From positions 1-42,541 of the forward strand of contig FMBT01000586.1 in the NCBI GenBank assembly GCA_900095095.1: a DNA stretch of 42,541 nucleotides. Direction: 5' to 3'. The stretch's first letter is position 1; every line of letters begins with the position of its first letter. Under the pieces are notes generated by a model. It did not search any database, was not told the origin of the DNA, and saw only the letters and a program-made list of their open reading frames with translations. The position numbers and the translations under genes are program-made. The stretch comes from Fragilariopsis cylindrus CCMP1102 (Eukaryota > Bacillariophyta > Bacillariophyceae > Bacillariales > Bacillariaceae). Shown here piece by piece: positions 19,676 through 30,408 of the stretch.

Positions 19676-20175
19676 TTTTTTCTGTCGCTAGTTATTATTA
19701 TTGCTAGACTCAACTCGTCTACTGTATTTACAACTACCGTACTACTGTACTTATTTTTGGTTAAATTTTATATATTATTGTTATGTACTTCTACTCTATT
19801 TTTCTGTGGCACTCGATACGGTACTATATGAAGCTCTTTTGCTCTCTCACAATATGCAGTGAAAGTGACATTGACACCACAGTAAATTAAATTTATCATT
19901 AGTGACAGCCCAATTCAATAACTGCCTACCTTCTCTTGAATACCGTACTCTTCCATTTCGTGAACTTGGTGACGTATTTATTAGTTGTTTTTGTTCTTCT
20001 TGTCTTATTAGTGTACCCATATTATTAGCATGCTCGATTCTGACCCTTTGCAAATGAATGCATCGGTTGTTACAGTACTGTATAAAAGAGCGAACTGTAT
20101 TAATTTTTTTATTTATCCTTCTTCAAGGCGCGACAAAATCTCATACGGTATTTACGGCACAACACTCTTTACCGT

Positions 20176-20655
20176 AGTTTTCGGAAGAAATATAATTGAA
20201 GAACAAATACTAGTAATTGTTATCGTAAGAAACACCGTGTTAGGAATAACGTACTACGGTATTCATACATACGAATGAATCAGTATCACCTTACGATGAT
20301 ACAGTACAGTGCAGTAAAATGGGAAACAATATGTGCAATCACGTCCGACATTCGTACGTGGCTCAACAATCCATCAATCATTTCAAAAAATACAAAAAAT
20401 CAAAACATCATTCATGCTAAAGACAAGATAAACAGTAGAAGATCACTCGCAACTCTGAAAGGACGACAGCGCATCGCACCAACATCACACATCACACATC
20501 AACATTACAGTTCGATACTACAGGACGCCACAGTGCACCCCCAATCAAGCCATCACGATACGTACCTCTGGCACTCTACAGGATTGTGAGAAAGAAAGAC
20601 AGCAAAGCACACAGATAGATTTACTTAGTCTTTGATCAGATCACAATAAATAGAA
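20176..20655. other. Intergenic upstream of the TRM5-like gene
   Basis: A 104-codon open frame at 20275-20589 lacks domain features and is not supported. The segment holds the 5' flank of the TRM5-like gene; GATACAGTACAGTGCAGTA at about 20298 is a local CAGTA repeat. Confidence 0.5.
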
Positions 20656-22986
20656 ATGCCTTACAGCGGTAGTAGCAACAGTTGTGCTAACGATAACGAT
20701 AACTACTACTACTCGACATCAGTAATATCAACAACGTCAACAACGCCAACAGCACGGAGTAGAGGAGGAAATAGGAAACGTCAACGTCAACAAGAATCAT
20801 CAAAAAAACATCAGGCCAATAAACATCATTACTTCTTTGAATTCGCCGTAATAATAATTATAGTCATGATTGCAGTTGTATTGACAACAGCAAGATCAAC
20901 AACCAATACTTTTGTTAGTACGATGTATAAGAATTTCTTACATCGTAGTTATGGTGGGTCTATTACTACAGCAGGGCGTAGCAGCAGCAGATTCATCATT
21001 CGTCATCAACAGGTGGGTCGTGGTAATAGTAGTGATTCTAATTCTATTTTTGTCAATGCTTTTTCGGCTTCGACAATAACATCGTCTCGTTATTATTCGA
21101 CGACGACATTCGGCAGGCAATCAACAAGTACAGCAATATCATCATCATCAATATTGATTGCTGACGACGAATTAGTTGATGACGACGACAATATAAATAA
21201 CAACTGGAAAGAATCACCATTGATAAATCCAACAATAGTTCTGGATACATTATTAGTTCCATCCAGTCAATTGAACAAATGGATATCCCATCCAGAATTA
21301 CAACATCAATTAGCAAAACCTGATAATTGGGATTTTTTAAAACACGTTCATCCACGTATTAAATTAATACAACCACCACAACCAAATGATGACAGTGACG
21401 ATAATGATAGGAAGCGATATAAACAACTATTATTATTGCCATCATCGGTAATGAATCAATCTACAAATAACAAAACAGCAGATGATAGCTGGTTTGAAGA
21501 TTTATTATCTTCGTACAATTCGGATCATAGAGATAAAATTCAAATTGGTCCACCACTTACAATGAATATAACATATAAACAACTGAGCTACCAATATATT
21601 TTGAATAATTTGCTACCAAAAGAGGCATTACCAGCACCATCCTCGTATGAACAAATAGGTCATATAGCACATTTTAATCTCAAACCAAAACATTTGCCAT
21701 ACAAGAAACTGATTGGTGACGCGTTACTTGAAACTTCAACTTCCATTAAAACAGTGGTGAATAAAGTTGGTCAAGTCAATGGTAAGTATAGAACATATGA
21801 ATGTGAAATATTAGCAGATAATTTAAGTTCAAGTAGTTCATCAAGTTCAAGTTGTTTAGAGACAACAGTGATTGAAGATGGTGTTTCTATACAATTGAAT
21901 GTTGCAAAATGTTATTGGTCGACACGATTATCTGGGGAACGTCAAGAATTAATTAAAGATATATTAAGACTGCATAGGAGTAGTGGTAGTAAAACTAAAA
22001 CTAGACCGCTGGTAATCGCGGACGTGTTTTGTGGTACAGGTGCAGTATGTCTATTGTTAGCAAGAAAGATTAAAGATGAAGTACAAGCAGAACAGAAAGT
22101 GCTACAGCAAACCACAACGACAACGATAACAACATTTCAAGAAGAAAAACAACCTTCATTAATTGTACTTGCAAATGATTGGAATCAAATTGCAATTGAT
22201 TATATGACCAAATCAATTAAATTAAATGGAATGGGTGATGGTAGTAATAATGGAGGTAGTACAAATTCAAGTAGTGTTAGCAATATGCTGAACTTTGAAT
22301 TGTCATGTCGTGATTCGTATGATTTTATAAGTGAATTAGGTGTAGAACAACAGAAGAAGAAGAAGAAGCTTAAAACTACAAATAGTTCGTACAAAAGGAG
22401 TCGCAAAAATAAAAACAAAAGCAGCAGCAGCAGCAGCAAAAATGATAACGATGATGACGATTCTTCCATCGTCAATGAAGAAGAAAAGGAGCAGGAACGT
22501 CCATTACCAGATCATATATTAATGAATTATCCATTAGAAGGACCACAATTTTTAGGTTCATTACGATGGTGGTCATGGAAACGACTTGAAAATGAAATTC
22601 TACTACGAGATGAAAATAATAATGACAGTAATGAATCATGGATCGGTCCACGATTTCATGTCTATACATTTGCACGTTCTTCAACAACACCTTCTATGAA
22701 TGATGAAGAAGATATGGCTGTGAATATAATAACAAATCAATTATTACCTCCAATTGAACAACAACAACAACAACAGCATAATGATGACAATGCCAATGAA
22801 GATAATGATAACGATGATCAGTCTCTTTCCGAACCAGAAAAATTAGTAGAAGTAGGACTACCAGTACCAGTAGTTTATCGTCGTAATGAATTTAATGATG
22901 AATTTAATACTACTATATCAACACGATTAGTACGTGATGTTGCACCAGGTAAAGTGGTGGTTGTGTCAGTTTTATATTACACCTAA
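20656..22986 (+). CDS. TRM5: tRNA (guanine-N1)-methyltransferase TRM5-like (m1G37)
   Basis: A 776-codon intronless ORF, long compared with about 500 residues in yeast Trm5, because of low-complexity Ser/Asn/Asp/Lys inserts. The Trm5/Met-10+ core is clear. At about 328-360 there is SYEQIGHIAHFNLKPKHLPY, then KKLIGDALLE and VVNKVGQVNGKYRTYECEIL. Further on are NVAKCYWSTRLSGERQ, the SAM-binding DVFCGTGAVCLL at about 455, a motif with LANDWNQIAIDYM, and the catalytic-region DHILMNYPLEGPQFL at about 620. The enzyme methylates N1 of G37 next to the anticodon and prevents frameshifting. The N-terminus has a hydrophobic span at about 59-79 (FEFAVIIIIVMIAVVLTTA) and basic Ser/Thr/Arg-rich stretches (NAFSAST, RYYSTTTFGRQ), so an organellar copy is plausible. 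Met1 follows AGAA and no alternative start fits better. Confidence 0.9.
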   Translation: MPYSGSSNSCANDNDNYYYSTSVISTTSTTPTARSRGGNRKRQRQQESSKKHQANKHHYFFEFAVIIIIVMIAVVLTTARSTTNTFVSTMYKNFLHRSYGGSITTAGRSSSRFIIRHQQVGRGNSSDSNSIFVNAFSASTITSSRYYSTTTFGRQSTSTAISSSSILIADDELVDDDDNINNNWKESPLINPTIVLDTLLVPSSQLNKWISHPELQHQLAKPDNWDFLKHVHPRIKLIQPPQPNDDSDDNDRKRYKQLLLLPSSVMNQSTNNKTADDSWFEDLLSSYNSDHRDKIQIGPPLTMNITYKQLSYQYILNNLLPKEALPAPSSYEQIGHIAHFNLKPKHLPYKKLIGDALLETSTSIKTVVNKVGQVNGKYRTYECEILADNLSSSSSSSSSCLETTVIEDGVSIQLNVAKCYWSTRLSGERQELIKDILRLHRSSGSKTKTRPLVIADVFCGTGAVCLLLARKIKDEVQAEQKVLQQTTTTTITTFQEEKQPSLIVLANDWNQIAIDYMTKSIKLNGMGDGSNNGGSTNSSSVSNMLNFELSCRDSYDFISELGVEQQKKKKKLKTTNSSYKRSRKNKNKSSSSSSKNDNDDDDSSIVNEEEKEQERPLPDHILMNYPLEGPQFLGSLRWWSWKRLENEILLRDENNNDSNESWIGPRFHVYTFARSSTTPSMNDEEDMAVNIITNQLLPPIEQQQQQQHNDDNANEDNDNDDQSLSEPEKLVEVGLPVPVVYRRNEFNDEFNTTISTRLVRDVAPGKVVVVSVLYYT

Positions 22987-23376
22987 ATTAATACGTTATA
23001 TGCAAGGTGATTATTCATAGAACAGAATAGAACATAAAACTATAGTACGAATGTTATGTTACATAAGCACAAAACAGTATTGATTTTTGTAAGTCTGTAT
23101 TTAATGAGAAAAGCTGCTCGCAACTTTCTCTCCCATCTATCTTAGATTGTAACTGTAGTAGAAATTTTTCCTCAAATACCTTAGTATATTGTGATTCATT
23201 CATTCAACTTTCGACGACTACCGCTGTTGCATTATTATGATCAACACAAAACCTAACAATAAAGAAAAAATAAAAGGTAGTACTGTAATAGTTGTGAATG
23301 CTTATATTGGTTGAATCGTTTGTTCCCCTTCTCAACGAATTGACTATGTCAATCACTTCGATGGTGCTGCCATTCA
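22987..23376. other. Intergenic between convergent genes
   Basis: The shared 3' flank of the TRM5-like gene and the GPCR-like copy 1. No gene supported. Confidence 0.6.
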
Positions 23377-24899
23377 TTATCTTGATTGTCTTGATTTTCT
23401 AAGATATGAAAGGGTGATAACATTTTGAGTGTATTGCCGAATATCAGATTTCGTCATTGCCATGCATGTTGATACAATTGGTTGTATACCACAAAAAGAT
23501 AACCAATACAAATCAAATTTGCATACTCATAGTGTTTCGCTGCTCCAACGACTAGTAGACACATTCCTGGCAACCAAATTACATAAAAAACGACGAAGAT
23601 ACGGAGGAAGTACCAGACCTAAAAATGTATATAAATGGAAGGAGGCTCGTGTTGAGTATACATGTTTTTAGAGATAAAAGTAGTGGCAACGCGCATCTCG
23701 ATCGATACATAACTGCATGACGGAATCAAACGGTCTTACCAATTGCTTCATCCTTCCCGTTGCAGATGGCATGTAGCCACGATACCAGACTGTGATCCAA
23801 ACGTAACTAAAGAAAAGAACTGGGAATATGTATGTTACCACCAAACTCCAGTAAAATTTAAATTATTCAAAGATATCGATCTTTCAAAATGGCCTTTCTC
23901 AAAAGAAAAACGTTGTGCATAGCCAATGAAATAGTGAATGGTAAAAACAAGAATTCCAAAGACGTATACCAATACTGACTGCAAAGTCACCTTCCATAGA
24001 CTTGGTGGATCACATTGTGTTGCATTAAATGAATTACGAACTAAAATAAGTACTTCGTAGGATATAACACAATTTAAGTACTTGAATAACAAAGAGAATA
24101 AAATTCAGAAAAGAATAGCATTTAGATGAGTATTTTGTATTTCGGAAGGAAGAACTTGTAGGATATAGGTATATAGAAAAAAAGATGAAAGACCAAACAC
24201 CAACAACCATTCTTACCAAATTTGCAGTGGAACATGCTACCACAAATGCACCTGAAAAAGGATTATTGGACTCGTCCACCGTAATCACACCACTGAAAAT
24301 GGGATTGTATTTCTGATCGACATAACTACTGTACATTCCAAGTAAAAAATATTGAGGATCATATCAGGTATTGCAAGATACACAAGATACAAATTGTAGC
24401 CACTAAAACGGGGTTGCAGTTGCACCGAGCCTTGTAACCGTAACGAACTCCTTCTATAGGAGCAGCCGATACTTGTATTGCGGGTTAACGTTGGCCTACT
24501 GTTCCCGTTCGAAGAGATCGATCCTTGTAACCGTAACGAACGCCTACTATTTGAGCAGCCTAGGCTTGTATTTCGAGTTAACGTTGGCCTACTGTTATTC
24601 CCGTTCGACGAAGAGATTTGCATATTACTGCTATGACTCGTACTTGAGTTTGTCGATGTGTTTTTTTCATTCTTCGATTCGTAATGTTCTCCTACAATAT
24701 GCAGCCATAAAGGAATTAATAAAGCAGTTATCAGTAGCAATGAAGATAGTACTGCGATTGCGGAAATAGCTATCTGTGGATAGACTGTTAATTTGAACTG
24801 TGATTGTGAATGAAAGGTAGTGTCTTAGTAGATCCTGCTGTCTTACAACATTCATAATATTGGATACCGTATGGGTTTGTATCTTGACTAAGTTGGAAA
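23377..24899 (-). pseudogene. GPCR-like multi-pass membrane protein, copy 1, frameshifted
   Basis: At least three exons follow the pattern of the copy at 32.6-34.0 kb: 24899-24217 (5' exon likely missing, acceptor TTCAG), 24080-23740 and 23618-23377. Donors are GTAAGA. Conserved stretches are YGIQYYECCKT, SGYNLYLVYLAIPDM, GAFVVACSTANL joined to YLNCVISYEVL, CDPPSLWKVTLQ, VTYIFPVLFF, GYMPSATGRMKQL, FYVIWLPGM and a STCMAMTKSD tail. This is a family I recall as expanded in diatoms, with about seven spans. Four frame breaks, near 24798, 24338, 23854 and 23495, each correspond to one missing base; the last three are in homopolymers (GG, TTTT, TTTTT on the coding strand). The gene is broken as given. 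Either it is a pseudogene or the assembly has homopolymer errors. Ligand and G-protein coupling are unknown. Confidence 0.7.
24431..24616. repeat. 93-bp in-frame tandem repeat in a loop of GPCR-like copy 1
   Basis: Two units encode SRPTLTRNTSLGCSNSRR and SRPTLTRNTSIGCSYRRS, each followed by SLRLQGS. The period is 93 bp (31 codons). Copy 2 of the gene instead has an Asn/Thr/Arg-rich loop. Confidence 0.85.
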
Positions 24900-27088
24900 C
24901 TGAAGGTCACTATATATGTCTTATGTTACAACTGATTGAAAGATACGACCAATATATCGCCGGACAGGAGGCATGACTTTTCATACGAAATGGTACGCAT
25001 TCTGTCATCTAGTCGAAGCGTCATTTTTTTTTCTTTGTTGTTCAAAGAGGATTGTTCATCAATAAAAAAATCACACACACACAATCGATTCTCTGGCACA
25101 TACTTTTCCATTTGACGAAATGGTTTATTTCATCTTCCTCACATATCATAAAGGCTGTGATCAGCATATAGCTGACCATCGTCCAAACTACTCTTACTAG
25201 TAGCATCGAAAATAGAGGAAGGAATTTGTCCAATGTCGATGGATAGTGTATTAATGTACATCGGGTGGACAACACGTATAGTACTGATACGTGACCAGTT
25301 TATCAATATCGGTACCCCAATTTTCCGTTTTTGAATTTTGGAAAGCCCCAGTCGAAATGACTTTAATGGTGGGTTCTGTTCGACAATACGTGAATATATC
25401 CGTGAACAGATCATCGGGAATAAAATCTCATCCGTATAGCAAGTTAAGGAATACCAAAGATGTGCTAACCAAATGGAGGCGCATGCTTTCGTCGCAGCTA
25501 CTGCCGTAATCAAAAATTCATCATCATCAGTATCAGCATCATCATATGCATGACAACGGCAACTGCTCGCTGTCATGACTTGCAACTTTCGAGTGCCGAG
25601 ACCGAGTTCCAAAACTTGTGATGATATAAGTAAACAATGCTTTCAAATTCATCTATTGAGTATATATGGGTTTACTAAGGTGGATCGATATTGAGATAGT
25701 TAACGAGGATTAAGACATTGTCGCCCCGTCAGCAAATAAAACCGTTTCTCTACTATAACGAATGGGTGAAGCAGCAGAGAGTCAATTCGAAAGAAAAGAT
25801 AATAATACTATCACATTCTTTGCCGACGTACTACCTGAGCTGGAAGAGAATGGAATGGCTTGGGAATAACATCGAACTGAGAATTCATACGGTCATTATG
25901 TAATACAACGCGCACGAAAAATCATGAATAATTATCTAAAACACCGTATTTCTTAGCTTCACTCCTTATAAATTAAGCATCCAAAGTCGCGTCCAATTAT
26001 ACATCAACTGATGTAACGGAGCAATATGTAATATTTGCGGTAATTAGTGCAATCAAAATGAGATTTATCGAATCTATTCAAACAACAACAACAGATCAAT
26101 CAATTGAATTATTGATTTTGTTGAAAAATACATCGAACATACCTAGCTGTTGGTAATGGATCCTCTTTTAACGCTCTAATAATAAAAAACCAACCACCAC
26201 ACTTAGTGATATTACAATAATAGACTGACTGACTCTAATCTACTATTCGTTTAGCTCTGCCTTACTCTTCTATTCCATTCGTATTTGTCCTCTCTTATGC
26301 ACACATCTTGTGATGTTTCTAAATTCGACTCCAATATTCAGTCGCGCACCTTCACAGCAAAATAACCCCCCACTGCATGGACCAAATTAGACCGCACTTT
26401 TCTTTCTCCCTATATTATAACAGAGTAAGAAGCGCTTTATTTAGTTCGTCCACTATAAGTTTGTAGTACTGTAATCTGACCAGTACCAATGAAGGTACGG
26501 TCAAGCGAATTCCTACTGTATGTATCGATGAAAATAATTTTCCATTTCAATTCTTACTGCACAAAATAAATAATAAATAATGAATGAATGAACCATTCAT
26601 CGAATATCTTTAAGAAGAAGAATCGAAGAATCATACTTTTGTAGCGCGAAGCGTTTTTCGTGTCGTTATGAAATGTATGTGCGATTTTTGGATGCATTAT
26701 TTAATTTGTTAAATACAAAAAGGCGCGCAGCAAAACAGGAGACCCATCGATTGAAGAAATAAAATAAATTCAAATCGAGTGTGGAAATCCTTCAAACGCG
26801 GCCTCACCAGTGTAGTGGTACAGTAAAGGACTAAGTTAGTAATTCCAAGCGGAAAACTTCCGAGATCCACTCCAGAAGATCTTTCAAGTTCTGACAAAAA
26901 ACAACAACAAAAAATGGCGAAGGCCACTACGACAAGATGGAAGAAGAAAATTACATAAACAATTCATTTCATTGGAACAAAACAAAACCAACTTAAAACA
27001 AAAACTAACTTCGAAAAGGCCTTGTCTCGACTGACGATTCTGATCTGACCTAGCTCCATACCATACCATACAGTACGACGACGAATAT
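24900..27088. other. Long gene-poor region; one weak minus-strand ORF
   Basis: The upstream exon(s) of GPCR-like copy 1 should lie here but were not identified. A minus-strand ORF from an ATG at 25576 to 25139 (145 residues, with ATKACASIWLAHLWYSL and ICSRIYSRIVEQ) has no recognised domain; it could be a remnant. The remaining sequence is AT-rich with short shadows only. Confidence 0.4.
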
Positions 27089-27764
27089 ATGCGGATGATG
27101 CTGCTGCTGTTTCGTACAAGAATAAACATAGCAAGAATAATCATTCTATTATTTCTGATGATATTATCACTGGCAACCACTATTACGTCAACGTCAACAT
27201 CAACATCAAAAATAATAATAATATTAATAATGCAAATAATGCTGAATCATCATCAGTAACTATTGGTTGATCCTGATATAACAAGTAACATAATGGTAGT
27301 AATAATGATGTGATAGTATCCTCATTATTCTTTTGAGAGGATCTCATCATCAAGACGATACGACTACTACTACTACTGCTAATAAGGCTGATAAAATCAG
27401 GTTTTTGAAATCATCACAATCACATACTGATTTTAATAATGAATGGAATTCATTAAATCCAGATCAACAATTAATGTCCACAGTAATGTCAACATTTGGT
27501 CTAGTTATTATATTCTTATTTTGTTGGTGTACAATGGCATGTTTATGTAATTGTATTAGAAGTGTTTCTGTAAGTGGACATCGTGACATTATCAAAGAAT
27601 TGATGACACAATAACTATAACAAATCATAACGGAAAACCATAACGGAAACGGAAATGGAGGAATAAACGGAAACGAAAATCGTCGTCGTCGTCGTCCATG
27701 TATGAATATGTTATGGACATTATGTTGTTTTGAATGCTGTTTCGTGGTAATAAGATATTATTGA
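27089..27764 (+). pseudogene. Small Cys-rich membrane protein locus, probably spliced or broken
   Basis: The ATG at 27089 opens a signal peptide (MRMMLLLFRTRINIARIIIL, then LFLMILSLATT). A poly-Asn stretch NNNNINNANNAESSS lies in the next frame, one base off at an A-run near 27209. A second open segment (about 27333-27614) has DFNNEWNSLNPDQQL before a membrane span GLVIIFLFCWCTMACLCNC. A third segment (to 27764) reads RRRRRPCMNMLWTLCCFECCF, then a stop. Signal peptide, acidic ectodomain, one span and a Cys-rich cytosolic tail form a coherent protein, but no splice set joins all parts cleanly. A GTAAGT follows AGTGTTTCT near 27570. The function is unknown. Confidence 0.45.
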
Positions 27765-27888
27765 TTGTTGTAATTAACGATAAAATAATAAAATATAGTA
27801 CAGTTAGTGAAGTGTGAAGTTGATTTGTTGTTTATATACATACGTACATAAAAAACAGAATGAACATAAAGGAACGAGATCGCTATGG

Positions 27889-27912
27889 AGAGAGAGAGAG
27901 AGAGAGAGAGAG
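27889..27912. repeat. (GA)n microsatellite
   Basis: About 12 GA units in an otherwise gene-free AT-rich stretch (27765-28139). Confidence 0.9.
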
Positions 27913-28139
27913 CGATAAATGATTTTTTGAATAAAATTGATTTAAATCAAATTAAATATTTAAAATAAAAAAAAGCTGTAGATGCTTATTTTTCCAGTGC
28001 TGTAGTAAAGGTATCTATCTTGATACCAGTAGAGATAAATTTTAGCAGAGAACGGATAGAGTATGATGCAATATTGTATGTAGTGTTGTAGAAGTACTGC
28101 ACTACACATGTAACTATAGTAACACCCTATTCTACTATA

Positions 28140-29314
28140 CTATGTGTTTTTCTTCTTCTTCTTCTTCTTTTCTAACTTGTTGTTTTTGTTTAGCCATTCA
28201 CGACCATATGCTGTTGTTGACGAAGATGAATAGGATGAAACATCTAAATGATGATGTGTATGAATAGTTTGTTCAAGACGAGATATGGATGCTACTACAT
28301 CACCACTGCCACTACCATTATTATTAGACATGATATTAACTGGTCGGATACCAAACATACCACTTAACATAGACGACAATAATAGAATTAAATGTCTTTT
28401 TTTACCACCAATGTCAACATTTTTGCGATTAAATTGATCATCATAGCCGTTACTGTTACGACGAAAATAGTAATAATACTTTCGTTGTGAACTTACGATA
28501 GAAATGCACCAACGACGTAGTATTGAGGACAACAACAATGAAAAAGGATATGATAACAATCGTAATACGAAGATTTTTTTCATTACTTGTTTTTTGCTGT
28601 AGTTGTTGCTGTCCATCATTCTTTTGCTTTTGTGATACTAATCTTCGATATTTTCGAATTATTGGATTTAATGATATTTTTTCATCATCATAAATATCAA
28701 AGTCATCAGAATAATCATTTTTCGTAGCATCACTCTTGTTGTTGTTTGATTTTAAACTAGTTAGATTCCGATATCGTTCCATTGATGGTAGTGTAACTTG
28801 AACAACGTCTACTAGTTTTCTATTATCAGTATCAGTATCAGTATTATCGTCAACTGTATGTATGTCAATCTTAAAATTATGTCGTCTTTTATTATGATTT
28901 TTACTATAATCATCATTATTCAATTCAAATGACGATGTCGACGCCAATAAGGACACCAAGGACGATGACGCCAAGGATGATTGCGTTGACCTTGATAATA
29001 AGGTAGCAGCATTAATATTAGTGAAATCATAATATGGTTTTGATCTTCTTCTACTACTACTACTTCTTATTATTCGGTTATCATTATTATTATTATTATT
29101 TTTATTGGCAGTCAAAGTCAAAGTCAATGGCGTGTAGTAGTTTCGATTTCGTTATTGTTCCTACTACCGTTACAGCAGTATTGCTGTGTACGAACGCTGT
29201 CACGCCACCACCACCAACAAAAGTCGTACAAGGAGTAGTGGCTGACGTCGCTGTCGCTGTCCCTCCACCATTATTATTAATACTATCGCTGCTGCTGCCA
29301 CAGCTGCCTGCCAT
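28140..29314 (-). CDS. Asn/Ser-rich single-span membrane protein locus, model uncertain
   Basis: The clearest part is an open frame (29127-28456) with Asn and Ser/Arg low complexity, an acidic middle (DDFDIYDDEK), a basic RKYRRL, and a membrane span near its end (NLRITIVIISFFIVVVLNTT), followed by HFYR. A GTAAGT donor follows at about 28493, and an overlapping frame continues to 28140 (SNGYDDQFNRKN, then HLILLLSSMLSGMFGI, ending in a Lys run). The only nearby AG acceptors give a ~45-bp intron or the wrong phase, so the join is not proven. Upstream, a frame from an ATG at 29314 (MAGSCGSSSDS) overlaps by 26 bases and may be the true N-terminus if a base is missing near 29155. No family recognised. 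Confidence 0.35.
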
Positions 29315-29341
29315 CAACGATACAACAACGACCGACCCCAA

Positions 29342-29920
29342 ATAAAATCACTACCACGTACAGCGGGGTTGTTAGTATATATGCTTGACGTTTGATAATA
29401 GTCATATTTGCATTTGTTTCTGTGGACTACTGGTTGTTTGCACACAGTATGTTATGAGGAGCAGCGTTAAAAAAAATTATGTGTTGGTAAAATGCAATGA
29501 TATGTACTTCCTCCCGTGCAACGCTTGTTTCGTACGCGCTATTGTTCGAAAATTTAACGCTTGTAAAAAGGACGGCTAAAACCTTAAAATATTAAGATCT
29601 ACTCACCAAAATAGAGGGTTAAAGGCACAAAGTTTCCCTCATCTCCTTGCAAATTTCGTCGTTGAATGTTGAACTTGCGACACGATCCTTCTTTGGTGTC
29701 CAATTTAGCACACACTCATTCCCACTTCAAATCGCTTTCTCACATTACTGTAGTACATCCTCATCTACTTTTTCTTTCAACGCGAAACCCCTCATTTCTT
29801 GTTGATGGTAGTGTGTTGCTTTTCTGCTGGTTACGGGTAATCAAAGATACTAGGACAAAACAACAATTGCTAAAAAAAGAAAGCCGAGCAGTTTCGCGTC
29901 GTGGCGGCGTAATGAACCTA
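29342..29920. other. Intergenic, no supported gene
   Basis: AT-rich with short ORFs of ordinary composition but no domain. The 95-codon frame at 29666 is not convincing. Confidence 0.5.
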
Positions 29921-30201
29921 TTAATAAAAATGACGTCGAAACCATTCCTATAATTTATTTCTACTCCTCAAAAAACGTTGTTCTTGTTCTTTTGCCGCCA
30001 TCGATCCATCATCCACGATCCATACATACGCCTCTTGATTGGACCGGTATTGATTTTTGAATTAATAAAAATGAGACGTCGAAAACATTCCTATACTTTA
30101 TTTCTACCTATCTAAAAATTATTGTTTTTGTTCTTTGCCGCCATCGATCCATCGATCCACGATCCATATACGCCTCTTAGTTGGACCGGTATTGAATTTT
30201 T
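29921..30201. repeat. ~140-bp tandem duplication upstream of the MFS locus
   Basis: Both copies (from 29921 and 30062) run TTAATAAAAATGA followed by GACGTCGAAA, CATTCCTATA, TTGCCGCCATCGATCCAT, CACGATCCATA, ACGCCTCTT and TTGGACCGGTATTGA. They differ by small indels. The block ends about 210 bp before the start of the sugar-porter pseudogene. Confidence 0.85.
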
Positions 30202-30408
30202 AACGAAATCAGTGAGACCAGTAACTTAACTTGTTACAATGTTCTTCATTAGGAATAGAACTGTTCTGGTGTTCCCTCTTGTCTTTACTTGAGACGAGCA
30301 GTTTTCTCATCTCATAAAATCAAATCGAGAAACAAATCAATCAACAAACAGAAAATAAAAAAACTATATAATCAAATCATTCTAAACAATAAAAACTAAT
30401 CGATAACC

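Larger units (their letters stand above)
16530..20175. repeat. Tandem segmental duplication (~1.7-1.9 kb units) carrying two paralogous genes
   Basis: Unit A is about 16530-18420 and unit B about 18515-20175. Homology extends beyond the coding parts. At the 3' side CTTAAATT followed by AAACTATATACACATA and later ATCAGTGGGATAGAA occur in both. At the 5' side GTCGCTA, TATGTACTTCT, a GTGGCA-CTCGA block, AACTGCCTA, and CTTCTTCA(A)GGCGCGACAA followed by CATACGGTATTTAC occur in both. Coordinates of the outer edges are approximate. Confidence 0.8.

Noticed and set aside
20275-20589. 104-codon plus-strand ORF before the TRM5-like gene
   Set aside because: No domain, signal peptide or conserved motif; part of it overlaps likely promoter/5' UTR.
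22200-22475. Leu/Phe-rich minus-strand ORF inside the TRM5-like gene
   Set aside because: Antisense shadow of Ser/Lys/Asp-coding low complexity; no independent evidence.
27889-27912. (GA)n run considered as a promoter GAGA element
   Set aside because: It is a simple microsatellite in a gene-free stretch and no start codon or conserved context lies nearby.
28456-28535. A 44-bp intron joining the two minus-strand frames at 28.1-29.1 kb
   Set aside because: Although GTAAGT and AACAG are present, the intron would be unusually short and the phases do not match.
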